The position numbers were made by a program, and so were the translations under genes. Shown here piece by piece: positions 34,144 through 45,955 of a stretch of DNA of 64,000 nt. The stretch covers positions 3,472,001-3,536,000 of the forward strand of contig JAPYXD010000754.1 of assembly GCA_030998225.1 (NCBI GenBank), read 5' to 3'. Source of the stretch: Diplolepis rosae. Its lineage: Eukaryota > Arthropoda > Insecta > Hymenoptera > Diplolepididae. The notes beneath the pieces were generated by a model, which was not told the origin of the DNA, searched no databases, and worked only from the letters and a program-made list of their open reading frames with translations. Every line of letters starts with the position of its first letter. The first letter of the stretch is position 1.

Positions 34144-34421
34144 GTGAAATTTTTTTTCATCATCCTATTAGAAAAATTTGATGAGATTTGATATGAACAA
34201 GTCTTTTCAAATTCTACAAATTTCTAAACAACTTTTTCCAGAAATCTTATCCGAATTTGTCGAAACTGTTATTCTGCATTTATATCAATATACTCGTATA
34301 TATGCATTTTTTTTAATTTTAGCCGAATTTTCCAGATTTAGGTGACTTTTCTTTACCTTACTTTACCTTTTCTAATACTTTGTGTCTTATTATTTTTTCT
34401 TTATTGCTTTGCTAATATGCT
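34144..34421. other. Tail of the segmental duplication and AT-rich DNA
   Basis: Bases 34144-34230 match 26714-26800; the rest is AT-rich without recognised structure. Confidence 0.4.
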
Positions 34422-34423
34422 TA

Positions 34424-34497
34424 CTCTCTAAAATATCTTGGAGTGAAATTTTCACTCTAATGGGAAATACCACTCTACTAGAGTGAAATTTAGAAAG
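34424..34497. mobile_element. 74-bp minimal palindromic MITE
   Basis: CTCTCTAAAATATC on the left and ATTTAGAAAG on the right, with TA on both sides (34422-34423, 34498-34499). GAGTGAAATTTTCACTC and GAGTGAAATTTAG words fill it. The tip resembles family K. Confidence 0.5.
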
Positions 34498-34499
34498 TA

Positions 34500-36122
34500 A
34501 AATAAATGTAATTTTGTTATATTTGTAATGACACGTAGCTAGTGGCTTTCATCTGATGCTTAAAAACGTTGAGCGAGATTAATCTTCACCCAGAGGTAGT
34601 AAAATCGCACTTGCAACGACTACCGTAAAACGATGCCATGGTCATAAAGTTCGTTCGCACGTGAGTGATGAAACTTAAACTTCGACTGAATGGCGTCAAA
34701 TATGTACTTCAGTTTCCTGACACATTTTCTCACGATTTGAACCATTTCCGAACATTGTATTTGACTCACTAGGAACAAATAATTTTGCTTTATTCTCAAT
34801 GAAATATTATTTCAGATACTGTAAATAAAATACATATAAATGAATATCCGTAAAACTCTATTTGACATAAATTTTATTCGTTATATAATAATCTCTCTGA
34901 ATAATAATTTGTTAACATTTTTACTTAATCAAATTGCCATTTACGATAATGTTTATTTGCAAAATTTTCGCATGCCATCATTTTCATTTTGTCAATATTT
35001 CTTTTTTTCTAATTTTCATAATACATTTGTTGAAATGAAAATTCTGTTACAAACAAATTATCATAATGAGTATTTGTTCAAATGAAATTTGAGTCCAATT
35101 ATTATTAGGCTAAATGAAAATTAGGACAAAGGACAATTTGAGTAATTGAAATTACTGGTAAATGGAAAGCTTTTGACAAATGGAAGTTAAGTCTGATTTT
35201 TTCTTATTTTGAAGATTTCACTGGATGTTAATTGAAATGTACAGAAAGTCTGTTGATTGCACTGAACTTTTAGTAAAATGTATTAAAAAGTCAAGTTGTA
35301 GAAAGAAGTACCAAACTTTGTGTTAGTTTTAGGAATCTTTTTTCTGCGTGTATTATTCTTGAAAATGAAGATGTTCACAAATTTTAATTCGAACAAATGA
35401 AAATTACCTACAATTATGATTGAGAAAAATGAAAATTCAGTTACATAAAAATTAGGATAAATGTCATTTCATTATGATAAATCAAATGTAGATCGGAAGG
35501 CAATTCAGTAAAATTAACATTATAAAAAATGAATATTATAAAAAGTGGTATTTCAGATAAATGAAAATTACAGAATTTTATTATTCGCCAGAGAAAATTT
35601 CAATAAAGAAATTCAATTCGAATTCGCCATTTCCAAAAATCAAATTTATTTTTTGTAGCATAAGCAAATTTTTATTTTAAATTAGAAAAGGTGGGTAAAC
35701 AAATGATTTTTTCAATATGAAGTGAAGTTTTTTCTGAGTCTAACGATATGAATGTTAAAGTTTTGCATTATATCAACAATTATATCTAAAAAATGTATAT
35801 AACAATTCAAATGAGTGTAGTAATTAATTAAGCAATAAGTAATTTTAGTTCTTTATATAATATTAAAAACAGTAAAAATTATAAATTTTACCTTCATACA
35901 TCTTGACATTTTTTTCAAAATTTATATACTCAAAATCAGTAATTATATCAACATCCATATGTTTTACAATTTAATTAATTTCTGCTTTTCCCATCAATAA
36001 AAAATTTTTAGGATTTAGAAAACATTCTTAATTATCTTATAATTAGTTCCATTGTCCAATGTCTGTGATCTTGTTTATACAAGATTACGTCGTTTGAAAC
36101 ATTAAAATAATATTGAATTACA
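34500..36122. other. Mostly AT-rich stretch; unique island at 34510-34760
   Basis: 34510-34760 has higher GC content and no repeat match; no long frame. From 34800 on the sequence is AT-rich with many AATGAAAATTA-type words. The 81-codon frame at 34840-35085 is phenylalanine- and asparagine-rich and looks like chance in AT-rich DNA. Confidence 0.3.
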
Positions 36123-36260
36123 CTTAGAGAAAAGTTTTTCCAATTCATAGAAATATTTTTTATATTTAAAAAAAGAGATTTGTTTACTTCAAAGACAATT
36201 TTTGAAATCAACACAATTTTTTTTATTCAAAGAAATTTTTTCCTTGAGCGGATATCAAAG
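36123..36260. mobile_element. Worn B-related fragment
   Basis: CACTTAGAGAAAAGTTTTTC at 36121 and a string of TTCAAAGAAATTT words resemble a related piece at 42764-42918 (reverse), which ends CTCTAAGTGTG. The boundaries are approximate. Confidence 0.35.
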
Positions 36261-36545
36261 AAACTTTTATCCGGTTGTAAACGAAAAATATCATAATTTA
36301 ACAAGTAAAAATTCAAAAGAAAATGAGGATGACCATGAAAATAATTTTTTTCAATTGAATGAAACCAAAATATTACACAAAGAAAGTAATTTTTCATAAA
36401 AGATTATCTTCAAAGATGGTTTATATTTTTAAAAAAAATCATGGACATTGGAGATTTAAATTCATTTTATATTATGACAATAGAATTTTTCCGCAATTAA
36501 TTAACGGGACTGAATATAAGACAAATAAAATTGTTTTAATTTAAT

Positions 36546-37208
36546 TTAATTTAATTTCGAAATTCTTTATTTTATGAGAAAGCAATACAAAATGCAATCT
36601 ATTTGAAGCAAATAAAAAATCATGTTGTCGTATGTGAGTAAATTTCTTGTCTGGCGGGAATAAAAATTGATTTTCAAGGAGCGAAATGTATATTATCCTG
36701 GAAGTATAACCGTGTTGGGCAACTAGTTCCAATAACCATTAATTTTGTGAAAAGTCATTTGCATCTGAAATTAACAACGACCACTCGTCGGAGGCCGAAT
36801 GCTGACGCCTATTGTGTTTTCATACCAAGCTCAACGAGTGTTTTTCACGACTTGTATGTCGTCACAGTATTTTTGATCGAGTGGAGTGCATTTGACGATG
36901 AAAAGCAAAGCGACACCATAGAAGCGGATTGTGAATAAACGAGAGAAAAAGACTCGAATCTCTCGGTGATTTTTCTTTTTTTTTTCTCCACTATATCCTT
37001 CATGTTTCTTGTTTTCGTTATATATGTCAATAATATCGAAAACTGACATTGACCTGACAGTCAAACTTATACGAAGTTATAGGCTTTTTTATTCAAGAAA
37101 AGAACTAAAGAAAAAAATACGGTTCTACTAAAATGTCTTAAATAAATCTAGAGTCATAGGATTAAATTTTCTAGAAGATTTTATAAACTTGGGGAATAGT
37201 CCAAAATG
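36546..37208. other. Unique island (36740-37070)
   Basis: Higher GC content, no repeat match. A 63-codon plus-strand frame (36747-36938) and overlapping minus-strand frames (36831-37064) have no recognised domain; one stretch (CVFIPSSTSVFHDLYVVTVF) is hydrophobic. An AATAAA overlaps the stop at 36935. Could be an exon remnant; not established. Confidence 0.3.
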
Positions 37209-39930
37209 CACCGAGAAAAAAGATTTGATTGAATGAAAGAATGTAATTTGTTTGAAAAGCTTTTTTTGACCCAAACAAAAGATTTATTTGAATTGAATAA
37301 CATTTGTTTAATTGAAACAGAATATCTTCGGGCTAAATAAATATTCGTTTGAATCAAATAAATTTTTCTTTAAAACAAAGAAATAAATGCACTGATATAT
37401 GGTCAAAGATAAAATTTGTTCAATTTAAGCCAGAAATTTATTTGATTTGAACAAATTTTTATTTGGTTCAAAGATACTTTCATGGAATGAAATAAATTTA
37501 ATTTAATTCAAATAATTTAGGATATTAGGATTACATATTTGAAGTTGCTTCATATACATATTTTTTAAAGCATTTTAAGGTACTTTATAATATTCTAACG
37601 AACTTTATATTATTTACAGTGTAAGAAACTTCACTTTGTTTACAATTGTTCGAGATGCTTCAAAAAATTTTAGGGTGCTTTAAAATACTGTGATGTACTT
37701 CAGGATTTTTAAGCTATTCTAGAATATTCCACATACTTGATGTGATATTACATATTTAATGTTGCTTCATATACTTAAGAATATTCCAATACACTTCAGG
37801 ATATTTTATGATACTTCAGAATATTTTCGGACCATAATATTCCAAAGTATTTCAAAGTATTTTAAGGTACTTTATGATATTTTGAGGAATATTATTATAT
37901 TTGAAATAATTCAGAATATTTTAAACTGGTTCAGACTACTTTAAGGTGACCTGAATATTTTAGTGTACTTCATGATCTTTTACATACTTTAAGAAACTTT
38001 ACTTGTTTTATAATTTTTTGAGATGCTTCAAAAAAATTTGAGGCGCTTTGAAATACTATGCAGTACTCCAGGAATTTCAAGCTATTTTAGGATATTTCAA
38101 ATACTCCAGACGATTTTACATAATTCAAGATGCTTCACATGCTTAAGATTATTTCAATATACTTTAGGATGTTTTAAGATACTTTAGAATATTTCAAGGT
38201 ACTACAAAGTATATTTCACGATACTTTAGGATATTTAAATACATTTTAGAATATTTAAAAGACTTTAATATACATCACGTAGTTCATGATATTCCAACGT
38301 ATTTCAAAGTACTTTAAGGTACTTTATAATATTCCAAGGAACTTCATATTATTTACCCTTTAAGAAATTTCACTTTGTTTACAATTGTTCGAGATGCTTC
38401 AAAAAATTTTAGGGTGCTTTAAAATACTGTGATGTACTTCAGGATTTTTAAGCTATTCTAGAATATTCCACATACTTGATGTGATATTACATATTTAATG
38501 TTGCTTCATATACTTAAGAATATTCCAATACACTTCAGGATATTTTATGATACTTCAGAATATTTTCGGATACTGTAAAATATATTTTATGATACTTCAG
38601 GATATTCAAATGCATTCAAGAATATTTAAATGACCTCAAAATATATCACGTGACCATAATATTCCAAAGTATTTCAAAGTATTTTAAGGTACTTTATGAT
38701 ATTTTGAGGAATATTATTATATTTGAAATAATTCAGAATATTTTAAACTGGTTCAGACTACTTTAAGGTGAGCTAAGTATTTCAGTGTACTTCATGATCT
38801 TTCACATACTTCAAGAAACTTACTTGGTTTATAATTTTTTGAGATGCTTCAAAAAATTTAAGGCGCTTTGAAATACTATGCAGTACTCCAGGAATTTCAA
38901 GCTATTTTAGGATATTTCAAATACTCCAGACGATTTTACATAATTCAAGATGCTTCACATGCTTAAGATTATTTCAATATACTTTAGGATGTTTTAAGAT
39001 ACTTTAGAATATTTCAAGGTACTACAAAGTATATTTCACGATACTTTAGGATATTTAAATACATTTTAGAATCTTTATAAGACTTCAATATACATCACGT
39101 AGTTCATGATATTCCAACGTATTTCAAAGTATTTTAAGGTACTTTATAATATTCCAAGGAACTTCATATTATTTACACTTTAAGAAACTTCAGTTTGTTT
39201 AGAATTGTTTGAGATGCTTCAAAACATTTTAAGGTGCTTTAAAATACTGTGATGTACTTCAGGATTTTTAAGCTATTCTAGAATATTCCACATACTTGAT
39301 GTGATATTACATATTTAATGTTGCTTCACATACTGAAGATATGGTCAATGATATAATTTGTTTGATTTGAGGCAGAAATTTATTTGATTTGAACAAATTT
39401 TTATTTGGTTCAAAGATACTTTCGTTGAATGAAACAAAATTAATTTAATCCAAATAATTTAGGATATTAGGATTACATATTTGAAGTTGCTTCATATACT
39501 TCAGAATATTCCAATACACTTCAGGATTTTCTAAGATACTTCAGAATATTTCCAGATACTGTGAAATATATTTTATGATACTTCAGGATATTCAAATGCA
39601 TTCAAGAATATTTAAATTACCTCAAAATACATCACGTGGTCTATAATATTCCAAAGTATTTCAAAGTATTTTAAGGTACTTTATAATATTTTAAGGAATA
39701 TTATAATATCTCATATAATTCAGAATATTTTAAGCTACTTCAGAATACTTTAAGGTACCTCAAAATTTTTAATGTATTTCATGATATTTTACATACTTTA
39801 AGAAACTTCACTTTTTTTCTAATTCTTTGGGATGCTTTAAAACATTTTAAGGTGCTTTAAAATACTATGAAGTACTTTAGGATGTTTTAAGATACTTTAG
39901 AACATTTCAGGGTACTACAAAATATATTCT
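37209..39930. repeat. T: AT-rich satellite with nested higher-order repeats
   Basis: The block begins like a B element (CACCGAGAAAAAAGATTTG at 37209), then becomes a dense array of roughly 20-bp words such as ATACTTCAGAATATTTCAA. The phrase TCACTTTGTTTACAATTGTT starts at 37631 and 38370, with a variant at 39190, giving long units of 739 and 820 bp. The first unit lacks about 81 bases near 37828 that the second keeps. The start of the block (37380-37560) recurs at 39340-39500. Frames here are by-products. Confidence 0.8.
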
Positions 39931-40659
39931 TTCCTTATGTTTTTATTTTTAACATATTTTAAATTTTGTACTTATTTATCCAACGCATTATTTTCAATAT
40001 ACTTTTTCTGAGTATTATGATTGTTGAATATTTTTCGTTAGATTGGATGAACCAGTAATAAAAAGGTTTCCTCGATGGGACTCTTGGGTAGTAATGAAGT
40101 GAGGCTCTATAAAGGGAGCAGGTGACCTGAGTAACGACGAGTCCTATTCCATGTCGGTCATTATCACTGTTGTAAATAGACCACAAGGGACTTCAATAAT
40201 AGCGAGATTATTCTAGGAAGGTGCTTTGCTAACGCTGGATATTCTATGGCTACCATACCTTTTCTCGAATTTGCTGATGCAACCATGCTGATCACGACTC
40301 TGTTCACTCTACTCTCCACCCTCGAAAAGTTTCAGCTCGTTTTCAGTCCCTCTACGATTCAGGTGGGAGAACGTGTCGACAAGTCGTTAAGAAGACTCAA
40401 AGAATTACGTTGGTAGTAAACTTGAATTTCCAAAGCAAGACCCAAGTCGCGGAAGGGTGGCAGCGCATAAATTTTCTGTTTTAGCCAAGTCGTCAGAGCC
40501 GTTTGTGTTTCTACTTTTCGTTCACATTGCTCCAGCAAACTTTGACAAATTCCGGTTACGCGAGTACGACAAATATTTGAAAGTAGATAGATATTCGTAA
40601 ATTGTAATATCTACTAGTTTATGATGAAAGTCAATTCGTGAATGTGTTCAAGAACGTGT
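39931..40659. other. Unique island of higher GC content
   Basis: From about 40020 to 40600 no window repeat is present. A 75-codon minus-strand frame (39959-40186) shows no known domain. This is one of the longest unique islands and a candidate place for regulatory or exon sequence of a larger gene; no direct evidence. Confidence 0.35.
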
Positions 40660-41150
40660 TTGAAAGAGAAAAGATTATTTTTCATCAAAAAAATTTGAAA
40701 CACGAAAAAATAATTTTATTAATAAATTTTATTTTTGAACAAACTTATTTTCTTATCGCTTCGAGCCAAATTTTTGAAAATTATGCGATTCTAATAAAGC
40801 ACGGTTCATTTTTTTAGGAAAAAGATTCTCTACAACTTGACCGTTTCCAATTTTTGAAAATGAATTCTTTAATGGCTGAAATTATAAAGAAACAATTTTT
40901 CAAAACAAAATTTTTATAAACAAGTTGCTGCATTTGATAGTAATTAATTCAATTTCAAAAATAGGAAACTGTCATGTTGTAGAGAATCTCTTTATACTAA
41001 AAAAATGAACCGTAATTTATTAGAATCGCATCATTTTTAAAAATTTGGCTCGAAGTGATAAGAAAATAAGTTTGGGCAATAATTATTGCTATTCTTGAAA
41101 GCAAAATTATCTATTTTTGCCTGAGGTCTAATTTTCGTGAACGAACTACC
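40660..41150. mobile_element. J7: left-truncated J element
   Basis: It begins inside the left arm (GAAAGAGAAAAGATTATTTT) and ends with GTGAACGAACTACC and TTAA (41151-41154). The outer about 90 bases of the left arm are missing. Confidence 0.7.
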
Positions 41151-41154
41151 TTAA

Positions 41155-41750
41155 CTTGCAATAACATGAAAAGTAAAATGTACAAATTTCAATGTTTTTA
41201 TAAGCTTTGTATAAGTCCCGAAATAATAAATGAAATAGAAGTATAATAAAAAAACTTTGATAATTTTCTCCTAGATTGTAAGATTGTAAAGCTTCAAATT
41301 CGTAAAATAATTTATAAAAAAAATATGTACAATAATTTCAATGCATTTCCACGTGATATTTTGTATAATATTTCTAGTATTCAATTTTCATGATTTTTAA
41401 AATCCAGTTTTCAAGTATGAGAATGCTTTGTTGTTTTAAACTTTAACTTTAATCCAGAAAAAAATTATCAAAAAGTAAGGCTGCAATACAGTAAAAAAAG
41501 TTTCATTATAAATAAAAATCGTCGAAGGTCAACATGGGATTAAAGTCTTATGAAAGTAAGACAATTACTGTGCTGCAATAATTAGGTAGATAATTAATTT
41601 GAGACGATTTTGTGGTTTCAGCGCTTAGATGAATGAATTTAGTCACATAGTAAAAGTAAATCATTTTTAGAGGTAAAATTTTCTTTTCACTCTGTATGCA
41701 AGTAGAAAGATTATATTATAGTGAGAAATATTTAAAGAAAAATGGAACTA
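41155..41750. other. AT-rich stretch without recognised features
   Basis: Low-complexity A/T sequence with poly-A and poly-T runs; no frame, no terminal repeats. Confidence 0.4.
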
Positions 41751-41752
41751 TA

Positions 41753-42209
41753 CTGAAAAAACAGTATGGCTAAGAGAACTATATTTTGGTCCTCAGAACC
41801 AGAAAATATTGCTATTAGACCAATGCTGCGGTATGGTCCTCAGAACTATACAAGTATAGGTGAGACAGCTATACAAGTTCGTTGATATGACAATACCATG
41901 TATAGCGATCGTAAAAAAATATTATGCCATCGTTATCGCTCTTGTGAATTTTCGCGTGTGATAAAACAATACGCGATACGCAAAAATGATCTTTTAAAGA
42001 CAGAAAAAATGCTCCAAACAAATCTACAAACGCTTCGAAAAAACGCCTCGAAAAAATGACACTTCTTTCTCATTTCGAGGTTAGAGTCGCGTGCATGCGA
42101 AGCAATGTATAGGTCGCGCGGCAAACCAGTATAGTTGTCTCACCTATACCGCATGGGTCGAGACACTATATACCGGTATAGGTCGAACAGCTATACTGTT
42201 TTTTCCGTG
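41753..42209. mobile_element. U: 457-bp TA-target MITE
   Basis: Left CTGAAAAAACAGTAT, right ATACTGTTTTTTCCGTG, TA at 41751-41752 and 42210-42211. Inside are inverted words such as TATAGGTGAGACAGCTATA and GTTGTCTCACCTATA. A 63-codon minus-strand frame (41933-42124) lies in the centre without known motifs. Confidence 0.75.
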
Positions 42210-42211
42210 TA

Positions 42212-43017
42212 AAAAAATTCAAATTTAGTCTACTTTAATCCTTTGATCCCAAACTTTTTTTAAAGACAAAAGTATTTCATCCTTACTCTATGAAAATAAT
42301 TAGATTCGATATTTTTTAGAAAAAAGATGTAAATTATTTGGAGACCTAAATACGGATGCGAAAGGTATAGTAAAGCACGTTTTTTAGGTTACACAAAGAG
42401 TTTCAAATCATTTTTGAAATTGTACAAAATTCCTATAGCAGTATTTAATATGAGTTAAAATGAACATTTACCGTCTTACAAAGACATACTTTATCTACTT
42501 GGTATCCAGACTGAGGATTAGGTAGGAAATGTTTTCAATGTCAGACATTTTTTTATTAAAATTTTTTTAAAAATCATTATAATAACCCAAATTATATATT
42601 TTCCCATCTGCACATAAGTTTTCAGCATAAAACAAATAATAAACTGTAATATATGTTTTGCTATTAGATACCTTATCTACTTACGTTTCACACTGTATTA
42701 GACTGAGTAAAAAAAATTATTTTATTGCAGCTTGCACCCAAAGAAGAGCTTCTTTGATACAGTGGAAGAAAAAATTTCGTTAATGTAAAAATTTTTTCTT
42801 TAATCTAAAGTAATAGATGTTTACATTCAAAAAAATCTTTCTAATTAACAAAACTTTTTCTAATTCGAAGAAATTTTTTCTCCAACCGCGTATCGAAGAA
42901 AATTTTCTCTAAGTGTGTACGTATAAAAATTTATACTGAACTTTTCTCAAACCTCTTATTCAAAATACAAAGTAAAATTTTAAAAATTTCAAACCAAAAG
43001 TGATGTTTGGAAAGAGA
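42212..43017. other. AT-rich stretch with one B-related fragment
   Basis: 42764-42918 is a reversed B-related piece (GGAAGAAAAAATTTCGTTAA to TTTTCTCTAAGTGTG). The remainder shows repeated TATCTACTTG/CAAGTAG words but no gene. Confidence 0.35.
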
Positions 43018-43600
43018 ATATATTTAAAATCACAATTTTTCTGTTTAATGAATAATTACATGGATTTTACTTTGAAAAAAGTAAAAAAATATTATCCTTA
43101 TATCCTCTTGTGTATAATAGTTGACGTTGAGAAATAATACAAACTAATAGGAGAAAATCATAGGATCACTTCACTTCAAATTCTTAATCGGCGTTTTGAC
43201 AATTTCCCGAATAGTAAGATTTTGTAAAGAATTTTTTACAAATTGCCGAAACAATTGTTTAAAACCTGTATAGACAACTCCATCAGCTTAGTACAAAAAA
43301 TAAAATAATTTGATAAAATGAACTCATGGTGGCTTACTATGACATGTCGCTTCTACTTAAACTCTCAAGCAAGTAGAAAAATCATGTCACTTCAAGGAAT
43401 TGTATTATATTTTTATTTTCAATTATCAATTTATTTTTGAATTATACTGCATCTCCAAGTAGAAACAGTATGTGCTGGTAGGGAAAATTCAGGAAAGCTG
43501 CACCATTTACAGCTTTTAAAAATTTGGATTACACACTGAAAAGAACAATATTTTTAGTGATAGAATCTGGTGCTGTTTAAATTTAAAAAATATTTAGACA
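43018..43600. repeat. Dispersed duplication, copy 1
   Basis: The segment from GAATATATTTAAAATCACAA to CTGGTGCTGTTTAAATT is repeated at 47604-48610, where it is split by about 403 extra bases. Shared words include CCTTATATCCTCTTGTGTAT and TCTCAAGCAAGTAGAAAAAT. No terminal repeats are obvious. Confidence 0.75.
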
Positions 43601-44440
43601 CGATTGCGCCCTTGCTGGTAGAAATGTCTGGGTTTATTATGAAGTTTGGAGAGTAGAGAGTCGAAGACTGAGACGACAATTCAGTCGTCGGACAGACAAT
43701 GGCTGAAAGAGCTCTTTCCACGCCTGCCGGCAAATACGGGCCCTCATTAACACACTTACCCCTAATTATACCGCTCCAGACACTCTCTTGACTCAACTTC
43801 GAACCAACCCTCTCAAAGCACTCTTTAATTTTGCGTGCATGACAACTAAATATTTGCCACCCCTATCCTCCAAAATTCATGAAAAATCCTCGAATAAATG
43901 TAAGCACAAAAATAATAAAATTTTTCTCTTAAAATTGATTAAATCGTTTGATAGATAGTTGTATTCTTTGTTGTGAAAACGTTCACGTAGTGATTCTTAA
44001 TTGTATTTAATATGAAAAACTGTAAAGTAATTGTGGCCAAGCGCGGATTTTTTCGCAGTATTTCTTGTTGACTCGGCCAAATTGAAAAATACGAGAGGTG
44101 AATTCGAAGCCCAAATGCAGGGTGGGAAGTCCTGCCACTCGAAATTGACCCACTTCGAAACATCGTTGCTTTCAAACCACGGGGTTTGTTTGCTAGCCAT
44201 CAGCTTTTACGAACGCGGTTCCATTTCAGCTGCAACTAACTTTCCAATCGGTGTTTACCTCAATACGTGCACGAACTTCCTATCGTGTACCTTCGCCTAG
44301 AAAACTTCTTAATTCTACGGCTGTCGGTCACTTTTTAACTAATCCCAGCTGCAACTTAATCAGATTAATAATATTTTAGAAACATTTCTTTAGAAAATAT
44401 TTTTCGCATGGTTCTAATCTAGATCATTTCAAATTTATTA
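43601..44440. other. Two unique islands of higher GC content
   Basis: 43601-43860 and 44030-44350 are free of window repeats. They contain an 80-codon minus-strand frame (43554-43796) and an 89-codon plus-strand frame (44031-44300) that overlaps minus-strand frames. The 89-residue product has a short hydrophobic stretch (SNHGVCLLAISFY) but no recognised domain. They could be exons or untranslated parts of a gene; unresolved. Confidence 0.35.
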
Positions 44441-44445
44441 TAATA

Positions 44446-44500
<55 letters not shown>
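44440..44500. repeat. (AT)n microsatellite
   Basis: About 60 bases of almost pure alternating AT, ending at the left edge of R2. A shorter AT run follows R2 on the right, so R2 probably inserted in an AT microsatellite. Confidence 0.9.
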
Positions 44501-44501
<1 letters not shown>

Positions 44502-45526
44502 TACCGGTCAAAATTATTTGTTCACCTGCTGTTTTAGCTATTCTTAAAGTGACTCAATTTTTATAATAACAAGTTGAAGTTTCTTTTCCCATGATAGCAT
44601 GGAAGTTAATAAAATTTTGCACCTAATGAGCCCAAGTTGAAGGCAAAATGATAATTTTATAAGAATATATTGCAAAAACGTCAAATTTCAATCTTTTTGA
44701 AAAATATTAATAACACTGAAATTAATTAAGATTTTTAAACGTTTTTGGTCTCATTTTGAAGGTTACTCTTCATAGTATTTTGTTCACTTATCAAGATATT
44801 TTTAGAATTTTTCTTTTGGATTCTATCCTGCACGCAGAAAAAAGATCAGTAAAATTTACAGGAAGTTCGGTACTTATTTGGACAAAATGACTTTTTAGTA
44901 AATTTTACAAGAAGTTGAGTTCAATCAACAGATTTTCTGTACAATTCACTTAGCGTACAGTAAAATCAACTTAACTCGGATTTTTTCGAATTCAGTAGAT
45001 TTTACTGGACGCTGAGTGAAGCGTACATAAAATCTGTTAATTGAACTCAGCTTCTGGTAAAATTTACTGAAAAGTCATGTTGTCCAAATAAGTACCGAAC
45101 TTCCTGTAAATTTTACTGATCTTTTCACTGCGTGTGGGGTCAAGCATGGTAGCTACACATTTTTAAAACTTTACGACCCTTTTGTATCATTTTTTACCCC
45201 GGGCAGAATCCAGGAAAAAAATCTGAAAATATCTTGATTAGTTAGAAAAATACTATGAAAACCTACCATTTAAATGAGACCAAAAACTTTTTAAAATCTT
45301 AATTAATTTCAGAGTAGTTAATATTTTTAGAATGATTGAAATTTCACGTTTTTTGAAATATTTTTTTATAAAATTAACATTTTGTCTCTAACTGATGCTC
45401 ATTGGATGCAAAATTTTATTAACTCTTATGTTATGATGGGGGAAAAATTTCAACTTGTTATTATAAAAATTAAGACACTTTAGGAATAGCTGAAACAACA
45501 AGTGAAGAAATAATTTCGACCGGCAG
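44501..45526. mobile_element. R2: Tc1/mariner-like MITE with long inverted arms
   Basis: Left CTACCGGTCAAAATTATTTG, right AAATAATTTCGACCGGCAG, inside TATA on both sides, so a TA target. The ends resemble Tc1-like tips (CCGGTCAAAA). Arms of about 330 bp pair. The centre holds element S and GGGGTCAAGCATGGTAGC. No transposase. Confidence 0.75.
44831..45134. mobile_element. S: 304-bp nearly perfect palindromic MITE
   Basis: Ends CACGCAGAAAAAAGATCAG and CTGATCTTTTCACTGCGTG, flanked by TG on both sides. The two halves pair over almost the whole length; a repeated word is CAGTAAAATTTACAGGAAG. It is nested in R2. Confidence 0.8.
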
Positions 45527-45689
45527 TATATATATATTATATATCTGTATTAAACTTCCATTGAATGCAATGCAATTTTTAATCAGTCACTTATATTAAA
45601 TTTAAAATACTTTTCATGTTTTTCAATCAATGGTTTTTTGAAGTTTTATCGAAGTTTTTACCGAAATTTTTTGTGTATTTTTTAAGTTT

Positions 45690-45955
45690 TGTTTTTAACA
45701 TTTATTTACTTGCATCTACAATTTAAGTTACACTCATACATAAACTTTGTCTAGTTTTTTTAGCTTAGGAGTTTTTTAAAAAAAATATATGTGTTTCCTC
45801 AAAAAATGAGACTCACATGCGCAATATTCACTAGTTATTTTTTTCATATTCTAGAAATAAAGATCACTGATGAGGACTCCAATCAGAGTCGAAACGTTTG
45901 TTTAAAACTACTGTTTTTTTCATTTATGGACCCTAAAGCCAATTATCCAACATTA
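45690..45955 (+). mobile_element. Retroelement-like fragment with hammerhead-like motif, copy 2
   Basis: Matches the 3' part of 8316-8698: ACTTGCATCTACAATTTAAG, the hammerhead-like motif, AAAACTACTGTTTTTTTCAT and a CCTAAAGCCAATTATCC tail. The 5' border and target duplication are not clear here. A 65-codon frame (45791-45988) crosses it and is not supported. Confidence 0.5.
45863..45902 (+). ncRNA. Hammerhead-ribozyme-like motif
   Basis: CTGATGA (45867-45873) and GAAAC (45891-45895) match the two conserved hammerhead core boxes. Between them GACTC (45875-45879) and GAGTC (45886-45890) form a perfect 5-bp stem II with a 6-base loop, but one G (45874) stays unpaired next to the core, which is not standard. 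Stem III would be the tiny ACGT (45894-45897), as in the minimal hammerheads described for Penelope-like elements. Stem I (ATCA, 45863-45866) is weak here; its partner reads TGTT, where the copy near 8640 has TGAT. Confidence 0.45.

Noticed and set aside
36831..37064. Two overlapping minus-strand frames (77 and 61 codons)
   Set aside because: They overlap each other and a plus-strand frame in different phases; no motif supports any of them over chance.
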